Assembly (NCBI RefSeq): GCF_000499845.2
Contig: NC_023759.2
Coordinates: 45,850,672 to 45,914,671 of the forward strand
Length of the DNA: 64,000 nucleotides
Origin: Phaseolus vulgaris
Lineage: Eukaryota > Streptophyta > Magnoliopsida > Fabales > Fabaceae
Direction: 5' to 3'
Within the stretch, counting starts at the first letter, position 1. Each line of letters starts with the position of its first letter. Position numbers and translations under genes: made by a program. The notes under the pieces were generated by a model. The model ran no database searches, was not told where the DNA came from, and saw only the letters and a list, made by a program, of their open reading frames with translations. Below, piece by piece: positions 12,401 through 23,744 of the stretch.

Positions 12401-14988
12401 TGACAAGATGCATGTTGTATGAGAGAATCTACCCAAGAAGTTTTGGGCAGAAGCAGCTCATACGGCTGTTTTCTTGAAAAATAGACTCCTGACAAAAGCA
12501 GTCAAGGATAAGACACCATATGAGGTTTGGTACGGCTATAAACCATCTCTAAATTTTCTTAAAATATTTGGATGTTTGCGTTTTGCTCATGTTATCACTA
12601 GGCATTTTTACAGGCAATAGCACTGTCAGTAAAGACTGTCAAATATTTCAGCCGCAAACTGGAAGCATTGTTGTTAGCAGAGATGACCACTTCAAAGAAG
12701 ATGAAGACTAGAACTGGGATGAGGCAAAGAAGAAGGATCAAACTGTGGCAGAATTGCAGTTTAAGTCTCCTGCTTCAAAAACCGAAGACAAAGAAGAGGA
12801 TTAACAGAATGAATTGGTAGATGATGCTCCTGTAAGAGGTACTAGATCACTCTCTGATATTTATGAGAGGTGTAACATTGTTGTTTGTGAACATGCAGAT
12901 TTTGGAGCAGCAGAGTGAGATCAAAATGGATGGCTACAATGAAGGAGGAAATATTTATGACCAAGAAAAACAGAACATGGGACTTGGTTGATCGACTCCA
13001 AGATAGGAAGGTGATTGGAGTCAAATGGGTGTATAGAACCAAGCTAAATTTTGATGGCTCTATCAACAAACACAAGGCAAGACTTGTTGTGAAAGGCTAT
13101 GCTCAAATCTTTGGTGTGGATTACTCAAACACCTTTGCACTTGTTTGGACACCATAAGAATTTTGCTTGCTCTAGCTGCTCAAATGAATTGGATACCGAA
13201 TCAACTTGATGTAAAATCAGCACTTTTAAATGGTGTTTTACATGAAGAAATTTACGTTGAACAGCTTGAAGGTTTTGTGAAGAATGAAGAAAAGGACAAG
13301 CTGTATCTTCTTGAAAAGAATCTTTATGGGTTGAAAACAAGTTCCATGAGCTTGGTACAGCAGGATAGATGACCATTTGTTGAGAATTGATTTAAAAAAA
13401 AACTTGTCTGGAGCCACTCTTTATGCTAAACAACAGACCAATGATGTTCTGATGGTTTCAGTTTATGTCGATGATCCTTTGATGACAGGAAATAATGCAG
13501 GGATGGTTCAGGAATTCAAAACAATAAATGATGATGTTTTTTAGATGACAGATCTTGGGTTAATGACCTTCTTCCTTGGAATGGAAATTAAGCAGGCTGA
13601 GCATGAAATCTTCATCTGCCAGAAGAAGTATGCCAAGGAGATTTTGAAAAAGTTTAGGTTTGAAGAAAGCAAGGAAGCCAGCCCTCCTATGAATCAAAAG
13701 GAAAAGCTTAGTAAGGAAGATGGAGCTGATAAAATTGATGTGGGATGATTCAGAAGTTTGATTGGTTGCTTGATGTATCTACTGCAACACGTCTTCATAT
13801 TTTAAATGTTGTAAGCCTTTTGTCCAGGTTTATGCACTGTGCAAGCAAATTACATCTCAGAGCTGCCAAGAGAAATAATGCGATATGTCAAAGGCACAAG
13901 GGATTTTGGTGTTAAGTTCATACGGAGCAAGGAATTTAAGCTGGTTGGTTTCTCTGACAATGACTGGGGAGGCTCCATCTCTGATATGAGAAGTACTTCA
14001 GGCTACTTATTTACTCTTGGATCTAGTGTTTATACACTGTGCAAGCGAATTACATCTCAGAGCTGCTAAGAGAATAATGCGATATGTCAAAGGCAAAAGT
14101 GATTTTGGTGTTAAGTTCAATATGGAGCGAGGAATTTAAGCTGGTTGGTTTCTGACAATGACTAGGAAGGCTACATCGATGATATGAGAAGTACTTCAGG
14201 CTACTATTTTACTCTTGGATCTAGGGTTTCCTCATGGAGCTCAAAAAAGCAAGAAATCGTGGCTCAATTCACTGCTGAAGCAGAATTTATTGTGGCAATA
14301 ACTGCTGTCAATCAAGCTTTATTTGCTCAGAAAGATTTTAATGGATCTAAATCTAGAGCAGAAAGAAAGCACCAAGATTTTTGTTGACAACCAAGCTGCT
14401 ATCGCTATTCCCATAACCCTGTGTTTCATGGGAAAACTAAGATTTGTGACTTTGGTTTACTGCAAGTCTGAAAATCAGATCGCAGATTTGTTTACAAAGC
14501 CACTTTCAGTCAGTAGGTTTGAGCTTCTAAGGCAAAACATTGGCGTTTGTAGCTCCTAAAGCAAAGAGGAGTGTTAGTAAAATGAATCACGTTCTGATCT
14601 TGTCCTTTGAGTTAGTTAGTGTGCAGTTATTCTTTAAGTTTATAAATTGTAATGTTTCGGGTTTTTAAATAGAACAGCTTTTCATCTTTCTCCTTTAATA
14701 TATGTTCCTCTTCTCCGTTAAGCAAGTTCTGCTTTTCTTTTCTCTTCAAAAATTCCAACATTTTTGTGCAATTCCCATTACTAGTTATACTATCAGTAAG
14801 ACCTTGTTATCTCCTAGCCCAAGCATCACATGTTTGCTGAACAGGTAACCTAATACAACCAAGTTACTGGTATCGCTGAATAAGTTTAATTTCAGTAAAA
14901 CAATGATTAAATAAACCATTTGTAAATACTGTTAGATTCATGGACAATGGACTATAACGATCTTATATATACATATACATATACAACA

Positions 14989-15019
<31 letters not shown>

Positions 15020-18000
15020 ATTTTTTATTCTGTAGATGTTATAAGCTTATACGTTAGACATGCATAGGGATATTCTGGTTCGGGTTTTTCCCAATAAAAA
15101 GAATTGGGTTCAGGGTCAGGGATAGATAGTGCAATCCCAGGCCAGTCCCAAGCCGCACCCACCTTTGGAACTTGTTTCTTTCATATTATGTGTTTTAAAT
15201 TATTTATAGTTGGAACTTATTTATACTCTGTTTTAAAATATTGAAATTTAGAACAGTATTATGTGTTATATGTTTGGAAGAATTGCATCTTAAGACATAT
15301 GGTAAAAGATTGAAAATCATGTGTTTGTTTTTATTTTTCGCCATTATCTTTCAAGTTGAAGCGCATTGATTTCAACCTATTTGCTATTTTGAGTGTAACT
15401 GTCAACCTTTTCAGTCAGATTCTTCAACCATTTCTTTCTCTTTGTGCAGGGATCCAAAGGTGGAGCGCCTCAAGGCCATATGAAACGAAATAACTTTAAA
15501 ATTAATTTACTACAATTTGTGTATACCTTTATTAAGAATGAGACTGGGTGGGGAACAGGGAAACCGAACCGAATATGTAGCCTCGGCAGGGGTTGGTAAT
15601 GATTAAAGGAGTTGGGGACAGGGATGGGGGAAATCCCGCCCCAGTGCCATGTCTTGACATGCATATATATATATATATAGTTATCCAATAATTTTGGACA
15701 TATAAGTTAAATTGTTTATGAGCCTTTTATTTACAATTCATCTAATGTTAATACATATTTATGCCAGAAAAAGATTTAAAATAGCTTATAATTAAAATTG
15801 TGCTAAAGTATGTGCTATACTTATAGAGCATTATGGATACATATTTATAACTTAAACTACACAAGTACACTCTCATTTTTATGTTTTCTCAATATCAGTT
15901 TCGAAGTTAAACATAACTGCACCAATATGTGTCACATTGATTAATTCAGGCTAGACAATCAACTTGACCACCTAAACTTATTGTTACATGTCAAACAGGG
16001 AACCCATGTACAAGCATGTAACTTGTGTTGGCTTCATTTAAGTTGAATATTGTCATTCCTAGTATGGGAAAAAAACTATGAATTTATCAGTCTATGCCTA
16101 ATACTGTAGGTGTTATGCTAGGTTCAAACTTTACAAGAAAAGATGATTGAAGCCAGCATACTAGAATTTTACTTTAAATAAGCAACCACCATAAGCTTTC
16201 AATTATGCTCAAACCATCTCTCATACCTTCCTTCTGATAATTGATGAGTGTTACTAGGAGTGGATGAAACTAAAGTACTATTGGGACTACTATCCTCCAA
16301 AAGTCTTTCTTGAAGATTTGAATCTGATTGAAGACGAGAAGCAGTCTGACCTTGACCAGAACCAAGGGCCCTTCCCCTCCCAGGGAACCTACTGTCCTCA
16401 GTTGACTGTAAGATATCACATAATACAATCAAATGTGTATAAGTCTAAAGCCTCCAACTCACCAGAATATAGGCATGAATACAAAAAAGAAACTAATAGA
16501 CAATGACTTGCATTAAGGTAGGGATATAATTTTAACTTTAAACTTCTCAGTTCAATTCAAAATAACCATGATTTAGTGACTACTCAACCAAAACAGCTGT
16601 GGTTAACCGTCAAGGAATCAATATATTCAAAGGCAGTCAATAAACACGGCTTGAAATGGAAAAGATAATGAGCTCATTCGTTCCAACTTCTCTTTGTAAA
16701 AGAACTTTTTTTCAGAAAATAACCACTTCTTTTAGTTTTTCATCTATTTGTTTTAGCTTTTCAACATAATAAGAACTATGAAGCTAAAAAAACAAAAATG
16801 CTATTAAAACCAAAACTTATATTGAATCGTCAACCCATAAAATCAGCTGCTTCCTATAAAAAAAATGATATTATGATTGTAAACAAACGTAAATTAGCTT
16901 CTTAAAAATCTTTCAAAAACAATTTTACAACATAATCACTTCTTTTTAATAACAAACTGGCCCAATGTATCATTCACGTAAAAATGCAAAACCAATTGAT
17001 ATTATGATTGTAAAAAAACAAAAATTAGCTTCTTAAAAATCTTTCAGAAACAATTTGCAACATAACCGCTTTTTTTTAATTTGTAACAAACTGGCCCAAT
17101 GTATCATTCAAGTAAAAAGGAAAAACCCTGTGATATGACTATTCATATTCCCAACCCAATAATGAGTGAACTTCCAAAGATAAGAAAGGCACGTAATTTT
17201 TTTCTGATAGCAATTGCTGATGCCAAAGCCCAATGGATTATAGGTTTTTCTAAGAAAAATGAGCTGTTGAAGACAAAAGAATAATTCATATAAAAATAAT
17301 CATCCCAGGTCAAAACACTTGACACTTGGCAGCTGCTTAAATCTCTAGACAAATCTACTCCCAAAGAACTAGAGTGTACATTAAAAAGAGAAAGAAAAAA
17401 AAATCGCCAAACGAATGGCAGGAGATAAATATCAGTCCAGACAATTTTAAAAATGACTAAATGCAAGCACACTCTTTGCACTTGCACGTAAAATGAACAG
17501 GTAATGTACACAAGATTAATTATTCACATATTGGTGCGAGATAACCAAGGATGATACTTACTAGCAAAATTAAAAAAAATGAACTCTGCATACATTGATT
17601 AGTTTCAATGATCAGTAGATCACATATACAAGGTCCACATACAGTTGTTATGAATGAGTATTGCAAAACAATGCAGTTGCTTTTGTTCACATATTGAGCA
17701 AAGCAAAAATGACAATAACACCAGAAAAATGTGTACATGATTAAGAGTCCACCAAAAGTATACTCAAAAGAAAAAATGGCTTACATACCTGAGTAGACAC
17801 TTCCCTTTGAGGCATCAATGAAGATAGGTTCCTCCAAATATTTCCAGAAAGTAATCCACTAACCCATGAAAGTATAAATTTGAAAATGTAGATTAGTATA
17901 TATCTAGTGTGATCTGTATGATTTGGGGTGAAACCCACAGTATTTAGTATATACCTTGTTGAGTTTTGGCTTGTATGTGTAGGAATATAACCCGAAGGAT

Positions 18001-18094
18001 TTCCACCAGTGCAAACAATAAATTTTGGTCGTCTCACACATGATGACTGAAAGTCCAGAGAACCAACATACACACTAGTAAAGGTCCACATGAG

Positions 18095-18131
<37 letters not shown>

Positions 18132-21100
18132 CGTGCGTGTGCGTGCGTGTGCGTGCGTGTGCGTGCGTGTGTGTGTTTTGAGTGTATGCATGTATTTTCA
18201 TAGTCTTAAAAAAGTGAATTTTAAGTCTAATTCAACCTCACAAAATTGGCTTAAAAGTTTGCATTCACTTATATATTATAATTTGGTCATATCTCTAGTC
18301 AGTGTGAGATCTCTAACACACTCCCTCACGTTGAGAACTTGATATCTCGAGCGAAAGACTAGGCAGAACCCGACATGATAAATCCAACAAACTTGACTAT
18401 GATAGACTTTAATACCATATTAAGAAAGTGAAAATTAAGTCTAACTCAATTTCATAAAACCGGCTTGAAATGTGAAATTTACTTCCACCTTATATATTAT
18501 AATTTGACCATATCTCTAGTTAATGTGGAATGTCCAACACATAGAATAAATATCTACAAGATGTTTTTCTAATTTTAATTTTTAATTTTAAAACAAAATA
18601 AGTTGTCAAGTTATAATAAAAATATATTAATTCACATTCCAGTCAATCATGTTTATATGCATTTGGCAGTCCCTTAGGCATTCATCTAATATCATGTAAC
18701 TAACAATTGGAATGTTTCCCATCCTGGTGCACTACCAAAGCCTATTATAGAAAGATACTTACAAGCCAAGAGGATGATTCAATAGAAGAATAAAAAGTGG
18801 TTCCAGGTATGAGGAAATTAAATAATCCATATGTATCTGAAACATCAAGCATAACATCATGAAACTACAGATAATTGCATAAACATTTTTGCAAAAATGA
18901 AAACAGAGAAGGAAAAGGAATGAAATCTGACATGCAAACCCAGATAAAATGCCACAAAGATGTCCAAGTAGTGAAACATTTTGCATGAGAAGCTGGAATA
19001 CTACCAACAAAAAGAATGCATACCTAAACAAAACATGTCAAATTATCACAAAAGGGAATTATCTAGTTAAAAAACTCAAGAAATAAGTTCAATAAAAAAA
19101 ATATACTCACCACTTGGCAGGCACATTAAACAATCCAAAAACACTGCACAACCAATAGAAAAAATTACCAAATTAGTGAAGCCTTACCAATTGATGATAA
19201 TTAAATGAAGCATAGCACGGTGTATTGAATGTACAGTGTCTTTCAGTAAAACTAGTGAAGTACACCATTGCACAGTGAATTGGTTGGCAAAAGCATACTA
19301 ATAAAACAGAATAAAGTTGTGAAGTAAATCAATGCACAGTGATTAAACAAAAATAACCATTAGCATCATTCTGAAAACTCGATTAAATAATAGTACTATT
19401 TCAGTATCTTCAATAGCTCCCAAAACATGGTTTCTGTTAAATTATCTTGAAGAAAAAGGTGATTAACATATTAAATTGCATTTTCCCAACAGTGGTAAAT
19501 TTCTCGCACAACAGTAATATTTATACGGCCAACCTCCTGGATTGAACTCCACTCAAGCTTGTCTCTATAACAATCATTGAAAATAGAACTCCTGAGAAGC
19601 CTATTGCACACTCATTCATAAGGTAATCATCTGTAAGAACAGGATTGTGTGCCCCCAGCAGTGCTATGAGAACATGGAATATGGCATTGCTTGTAGCCAA
19701 CAAAATAATGACATATAGCAAGCGAACTGAGCCCATGATCCTCTCCAGCTCAGACCCCAAGGGAACTAAAGCCATCATGTTGAAGAGAACATGAAGCAGT
19801 GAACCATGGAAAAGAATGGAAGTATAAATTCTGTAAACTGCATGGAAAAAAATAATGCTGAGCAGAGAAACCAGTCAACCACAAAACGGAAGAATATGCA
19901 ATAATGAAAAAAAAAGAAAATGAAGCATGCAATATTTAGAAAGGATAGTTTCTAATAAACTGACCATCAACCAAACCAACTCAAAAATAGTTGAGATTCG
20001 ATTTGACAATTGATTTGTGGAACTTGGATCATGAATCGAATGAGATGAACTTGAGTTAAAAATTACTTGAACTTGAGCGATGTATAGTTTGACTCATTTG
20101 GTTCATGATATATATGTGTGTGAAATAAATATATATAAATCAAAATAATAAGCCAAATCAAATTACAATCTGAACCAAGTCATTTGTGAGCTTAATTTGA
20201 ACCCAGTTTGGGCTTAAAAAAAGGTAATAGCCACCACAGGAACCCAATTCAACATATGAATGATTTGAGTTTTCAGAACCATAATGTCTGTACAGGCTTG
20301 TCCAGAGTCCAAAGTATTAACTACATTGTTGAACTATATAATTTTACTTGAAAAAAAAAATATCAAGGTTGTTTAAGTCAAGATTTTGCTTAGGATTAGG
20401 AAGGGGTTTGAAAATTCATAACTTGGAGATCATAACTGGGACAATATGATCCTAGATTCCAACCTAAAATAATAATATATAATAAATATTCATAAAAAAG
20501 CTAAAACAATCAACAATTTTTTATATGTTTGATCCGAAGATAATAGAGAACATGCTCTAACAAATTTTAGTTGTTGATTTTAAAGAAATGGGATATTTCT
20601 CTGATTTGTCGTATAACCATGTAAGATCATTTGCATATAAACATGCAACATTGCTTTTAACACAGAATCCCAAGTAGACAAAAAAATTATGAAAAAGAAA
20701 AGGGTGTCATGGTGGCACATGTGCACAGCCACTTCAAGAAGATAAATTGCAGCAGCACACCAATATAAGTACATACAAGAATGAAGAATAAAGAAATTTG
20801 AATTCTTGGATCAGGAAAGAAAAATAAAAAACAACATTAGAATGACAGAGATATTAAGAATATATGATTGCACTTTGAAAAGAAGGAGTAAAGGAAGCGG
20901 CTGAAGCTGGGTGAGTTTTCTTCTTCACAAAACAGAGCCACGACATTTGGCAGTTGTAGAGCAATGGTGACAGTGTCGGCAGGTGCAAAGGATGTGTCAA
21001 ATTTGATTAGAGATTTGGGAGTTGCAAGCCCTTTGGGGAAGAGTGTATGATTACTACAGTATGAATCAGAGGGGAAAGGAAATCATTAGGGATTTCAAAT

Positions 21101-22436
21101 CCAGGTCAATGGGATAAACCTCAGATTTTGTCTTGCCCAAAATAATATTAAACAGGATCAGAGATCCCACAGTTTCACGGGTATGATTGTGTTAGGACTT
21201 AAGCACAAATGAAGAGTCCAACACAAAATACGAGCTTATTAAATGGGAGAGTCTCAAAACTAAGTACCACTTCAAGTAGCTCATCCTACTCAATGTAGGA
21301 CTCCTAACATTGTCACCCTCTTTAAGGTCAGATGTCCACAACGGTATTCACTCTATCAACATGGTAGTATCAATTGTAGCCCAACTCAATGAAAACATCA
21401 AGTGTTATGATTTAAGCACAAAAGGAGAGTCAAATCCAAAAAACTAATCATTAGATGAGAGAGTCTTAAGGCTTAAGTATCACAATTATAAGTAGCTCAT
21501 CTTACTCAATATGGAACTCCTAACAAATCGTCATCTTACAACAATCCTACACCCCCAACAATCATACTCACAGTCCAGCACAGATAGGCCACCACAAAGT
21601 GTACAATCACACCGATCCTATGAGTATTATCGCAATTCTAATGATGGTGAAAAAAATAGGAAAAAACATAGATATAGATCCTTAGATGATACAAGCATTG
21701 TTTTCTAATTTGGAGTTTCTATCTTCAATAATGGCGTAACCCTAAATTGGAACCAACTAGTAATAGCATATCCGACTTCGGTGAAATTGACGCAGAAATT
21801 CAAGGTTACCCACGTCTTACACGCAAATCCAAACACATTGCAATTCTAATTAAAGAGAAACACCCAAAAGAACTGTGTATAAGTTTGGTTAAAAAATTAT
21901 ACCTTGAAACCGTGACACAACAGCAGATGGCAAGAAGCAAACCTCGGCAAAGGAATCGTATCCAACCAAAAGACAAACCAAGTAAATGACTCCACAGACA
22001 ACCACCACTGCAGAAGTGAGAAATGGAATGCTTTCCCACCATTGATTCATCCTAGTAGGCAACCCTGCCTGTGCCAATTAAGCCATCAAGGACAATTAAT
22101 CAGAATAACATCAATGAAGGAAAGTATCTAACCAACCATTCTACAACAACGCTTAATAGAATCAGAGAACTTTAAATTGAGCAGTAAAGAGTTTTGTCAA
22201 TTTATTTGCAGACAATGATCACACAAAACAGAATCTAAAGCGAACCAATATCCGAAATTAACAAATTCATTTCGAGATCTCAGTCCAGAAACGAGGATTT
22301 TCAGTTCAGCTACTAGGATGAGTGTTAAGTGAAGTGTGTTGACACTGGTGCCGCAAAATTGCGGCAAAAACGAAGCGAGGATCGAAGAAAATAGGGAAAT
22401 GGATTATACTACCTCAGAAACGATGTTTGGTCTCAT
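9478..22436 (-). CDS. RBL15: Rhomboid-like protein with UBA domain (RBL15 type)
   Basis: Intramembrane rhomboid-family protein. Thirteen exons: 22436-22413, 22068-21903, 19837-19534, 19143-19111, 19023-18932, 18836-18763, 18046-17955, 17858-17789, 16405-16227, 10309-10261, 10166-10110, 9659-9585 and 9483-9478. The total is exactly 407 codons (406 residues), close to the Arabidopsis protein (about 403, from memory). The start MRPNIVSE is a 24-base exon. Helices follow: SAVVVVCGVIYLVCLLVGY; HVLFN gives the HxxxN motif (His79, Asn83); GFSG gives the nucleophile Ser145; LLGHLCG gives the catalytic His197. The Ser-His dyad is intact, so protease activity is possible. Residues about 360-405 form a UBA domain (EEGITKLASMGFDR, then VEVALAAADGNLNVAVEIL), implying ubiquitin binding. 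Intron 9 (16226-10310) holds a copia element and a hAT-like element. The last exon, AGT TAA, is the least certain join. Confidence 0.92.
10432..10717 (+). repeat. 5' LTR of intronic copia element (left edge approximate)
   Basis: The segment from about 10579 to 10717 matches 14625-14760, including GTTAAGCAAGTTCTGCTTTT and the end AAAAATTCCAACA. A weaker match further left (TTCTCATTATGTCCTTT against TTCTGATCTTGTCCTTT) suggests the LTR starts near 10430-10440, but an insertion or deletion blurs the edge. Confidence 0.65.
10747..14559 (+). pseudogene. Broken copia gag-pol
   Basis: Recognisable pieces in order: gag with LPVFNGENYDLWAVKMEAYL and AIWDYLKMKYAG (10780-11085); a CCHC-like pair CQHCGKMDH and CIKCNQMGHEAVIC (11325-11430); an integrase core with YVAFIDDFTRMCW and TPQQNGVSERRN (12060-12420); reverse transcriptase with WDLVDRLQDRKVIGVKWVYR (12915-13150) and the YVDD box (13464-13475); RNase H with GFSDNDWGGS and MRSTSGY (13839-14500), ending in NQIADLFTKPL. 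Stops and frameshifts separate most of these. The RNase H part contains a 200-bp tandem duplication. Confidence 0.85.
13831..14230 (+). repeat. 200-bp tandem duplication inside copia RNase H region
   Basis: TATGCACTGTGCAAGCAAAT at 13831 recurs as TATACACTGTGCAAGCGAAT at 14031, exactly 200 bases later. Similarity continues through the GATATGAGAAGTACTTCAGG block to the ACTCTTGGATCTAG block. The two copies differ by substitutions and small indels, so the duplication is old. Confidence 0.9.
14572..14760 (+). repeat. 3' LTR of intronic copia element
   Basis: Starts TGTTAGTAAAATG directly after the purine-rich tract and ends TTCCAACA, so it has the TG...CA form. The right two thirds are clearly homologous to the 5' LTR. 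The copies differ by many substitutions and indels, which implies an old insertion. Confidence 0.8.
14984..15012. repeat. (AT)n microsatellite
   Basis: A run of alternating A and T in RBL15 intron 9, followed by TGTATGTGTA, beside the left target duplication of the hAT-like element. Confidence 0.9.
15066..15656. mobile_element. Non-autonomous hAT-like element
   Basis: Flanked by an exact 8-bp direct duplication ACATGCAT (15058-15065 and 15657-15664), the length typical of hAT insertions. The ends are imperfect inverted repeats: the left end contains CTGGTTCGGGTTTTTCCC, and the right end read inverted contains CTGGGGCGGGATTTCCCCC. About 591 bases, with GC-rich ends and an AT-rich centre. No transposase frame is visible, so it would need an autonomous partner. 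Confidence 0.62.
16867..17129. repeat. 131-bp tandem duplication in RBL15 intron 8
   Basis: GATATTATGATTGTAAACAA at 16867 recurs as GATATTATGATTGTAAAAAA at 16998. The copies share TTAGCTTCTTAAAAATCTTT and ACTGGCCCAATGTATCATTC. A few substitutions and one short indel separate them. Confidence 0.9.
18095..18176. repeat. 82-bp alternating purine-pyrimidine microsatellite
   Basis: Composed of (AT)8, then (GT)10, then four copies of GCGTGCGTGT, then (GT)3, with no break in purine-pyrimidine alternation. It lies in RBL15 intron 6, about 50 bases before the acceptor of exon 7 on the minus strand. Confidence 0.97.
18204..18539 (-). mobile_element. TRIM (short LTR retrotransposon) with 5-bp duplication
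   Basis: Two direct repeats (18204-18318 and 18418-18539, about 115-122 bases) surround about 99 internal bases. On the minus strand each repeat starts TGTT. The internal part begins with TGGTATTAAAGTCT, close to the usual initiator-Met primer site TGGTATCAGAG. The flanks are CATAG at 18199-18203 and CATAG at 18540-18544, a perfect target duplication. No coding capacity. It sits in RBL15 intron 6. Confidence 0.85.
21190..21525. mobile_element. TRIM-like LTR pair in RBL15 intron 2
   Basis: Two direct repeats with TG...CA ends (21190-21309 and 21403-21525) share AAGTAGCTCATC, the central GAGAGTCT block and CTCCTAACA. They flank 93 internal bases. The immediate flanks (GATTG and AATCG) agree at only three of five positions, so a target duplication is not proven. 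No standard primer site was recognised, so the type is tentative. Confidence 0.65.
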
Positions 22437-23744
22437 ATTTCTGGCTCTTCGCATGCAAATCAAATTTAAATTCGCAGCTTTGACTCACTGCTCTGATTAC
22501 CAGTCACGGATTTGGTAATCTTTGAACTTCAATTACGATAACCGGTTTTGGATTGGAGTTGCTGATTCAGGTTTTTTCTCTTCTGAATTCAGACCCCACA
22601 CTTGACTCGCGAAAGCCGTAGAAACAACTTCTCTTTTCTTCACTTTGTTGCCATGCGCGTTCCGATTTCACAGTCTCTCACCAACCTCCAAACAAAAGCC
22701 CAAGGTTTCCAATGCTTTTCACCATCGTTCTTTGTGTTAGTTTGTTAAATAAAATTATTATTTTATTTATTTGAAATTTGACTATACGACGCCGAATAAA
22801 GTATATTCATATTTGTTTAACTAATTACATATTAAAAATTTATCATAAGTTAATACCAATTTATGTATATTAAAATCTAAAATATAATTATAATGTCAAT
22901 TACTACTGATTTTGAACTAATAATCATTGTCCACTAAATAGATTTAGCCTTCTACATCATCTATAAATTGAAAACCTTTTTTATTAACATTTTAATATAT
23001 CACATTAAAACTGTATTTTCTATATGCAAAACAACTTATCCTTATTTATAGATTATAGATATTTTCGAAATTAGAATTCAAATTTTATTTTCAGACGTTG
23101 AAATCTGGAATATATATTTCAAGTTTTTATTGATAATGTATAAACTTTAAATTATGTAAGAGATATTTAACTCTTAATCTTAATCATGGTACAACCACAA
23201 TTAATACACTCATCTTCCAAAGTATACTTAGTAGTGAGTTTTCTATTTTTATCAAAATGTTTATTTATAGCCTTGTTTTAACTATGAATTTAAACTTTAT
23301 AAAATACAGCCCATTAAAAATTTAAATTTAAATCATGCAAGAAACAATATGTTATAATCTTATAAATAAAACACAACTAGATATTATACTCTTATATGTT
23401 ACATTTATACCACAAAATATATGCATATCAAATATTAATTACTAATTTTGTTAAATTTCTTTGTCAAATAGCTAAAAAAACATAACATCTATGTATTGTC
23501 ACGAATTAAACCTACTCCAATAAACCATTAGACTACCATGAATATAGGTTTTTATTATGTAATACATTTCTACTTTGCCTAAATAATAATGTATATTTTT
23601 GGAAGTATGTTCTGAATTTGTAATTATATTACGCATTTTACTTTTCGTTAAGTTTAAATTATAATTTCATAATTTTAAATTATCTTTTGGATAATATTAT
23701 TTTTTTAAATTAGTTATTTCTTTCACATTATGATTTAATTATTA

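Larger units (their letters stand above)
10432..14760 (+). mobile_element. Degenerate Ty1/copia retrotransposon in RBL15 intron 9
   Basis: A decayed LTR retrotransposon in antisense to the host gene. Order: 5' LTR; a primer-binding-like site ATTGGTATCTAGAGCTC at 10718-10734; gag; zinc knuckle; integrase; reverse transcriptase; RNase H; a purine tract AAAGCAAAGAGGAG at 14558-14571; 3' LTR. The order integrase then reverse transcriptase places it in Ty1/copia (Pseudoviridae). Coding frames are broken many times by stops and shifts, so it is not autonomous. The left boundary is uncertain (between about 10430 and 10570), because the two LTRs differ by indels. Confidence 0.88.

Noticed and set aside
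17143..17511. Minus-strand frame of 122 codons in RBL15 intron 8
   Set aside because: Overlaps the area beside the 131-bp duplication and lies between two proven exons; no recognised domain, so probably chance.
18109..18342. Open frame rich in Cys, Val and Arg
   Set aside because: It is a translation of the GT/GC microsatellite and part of the TRIM inside an RBL15 intron; no start context or conservation supports it.
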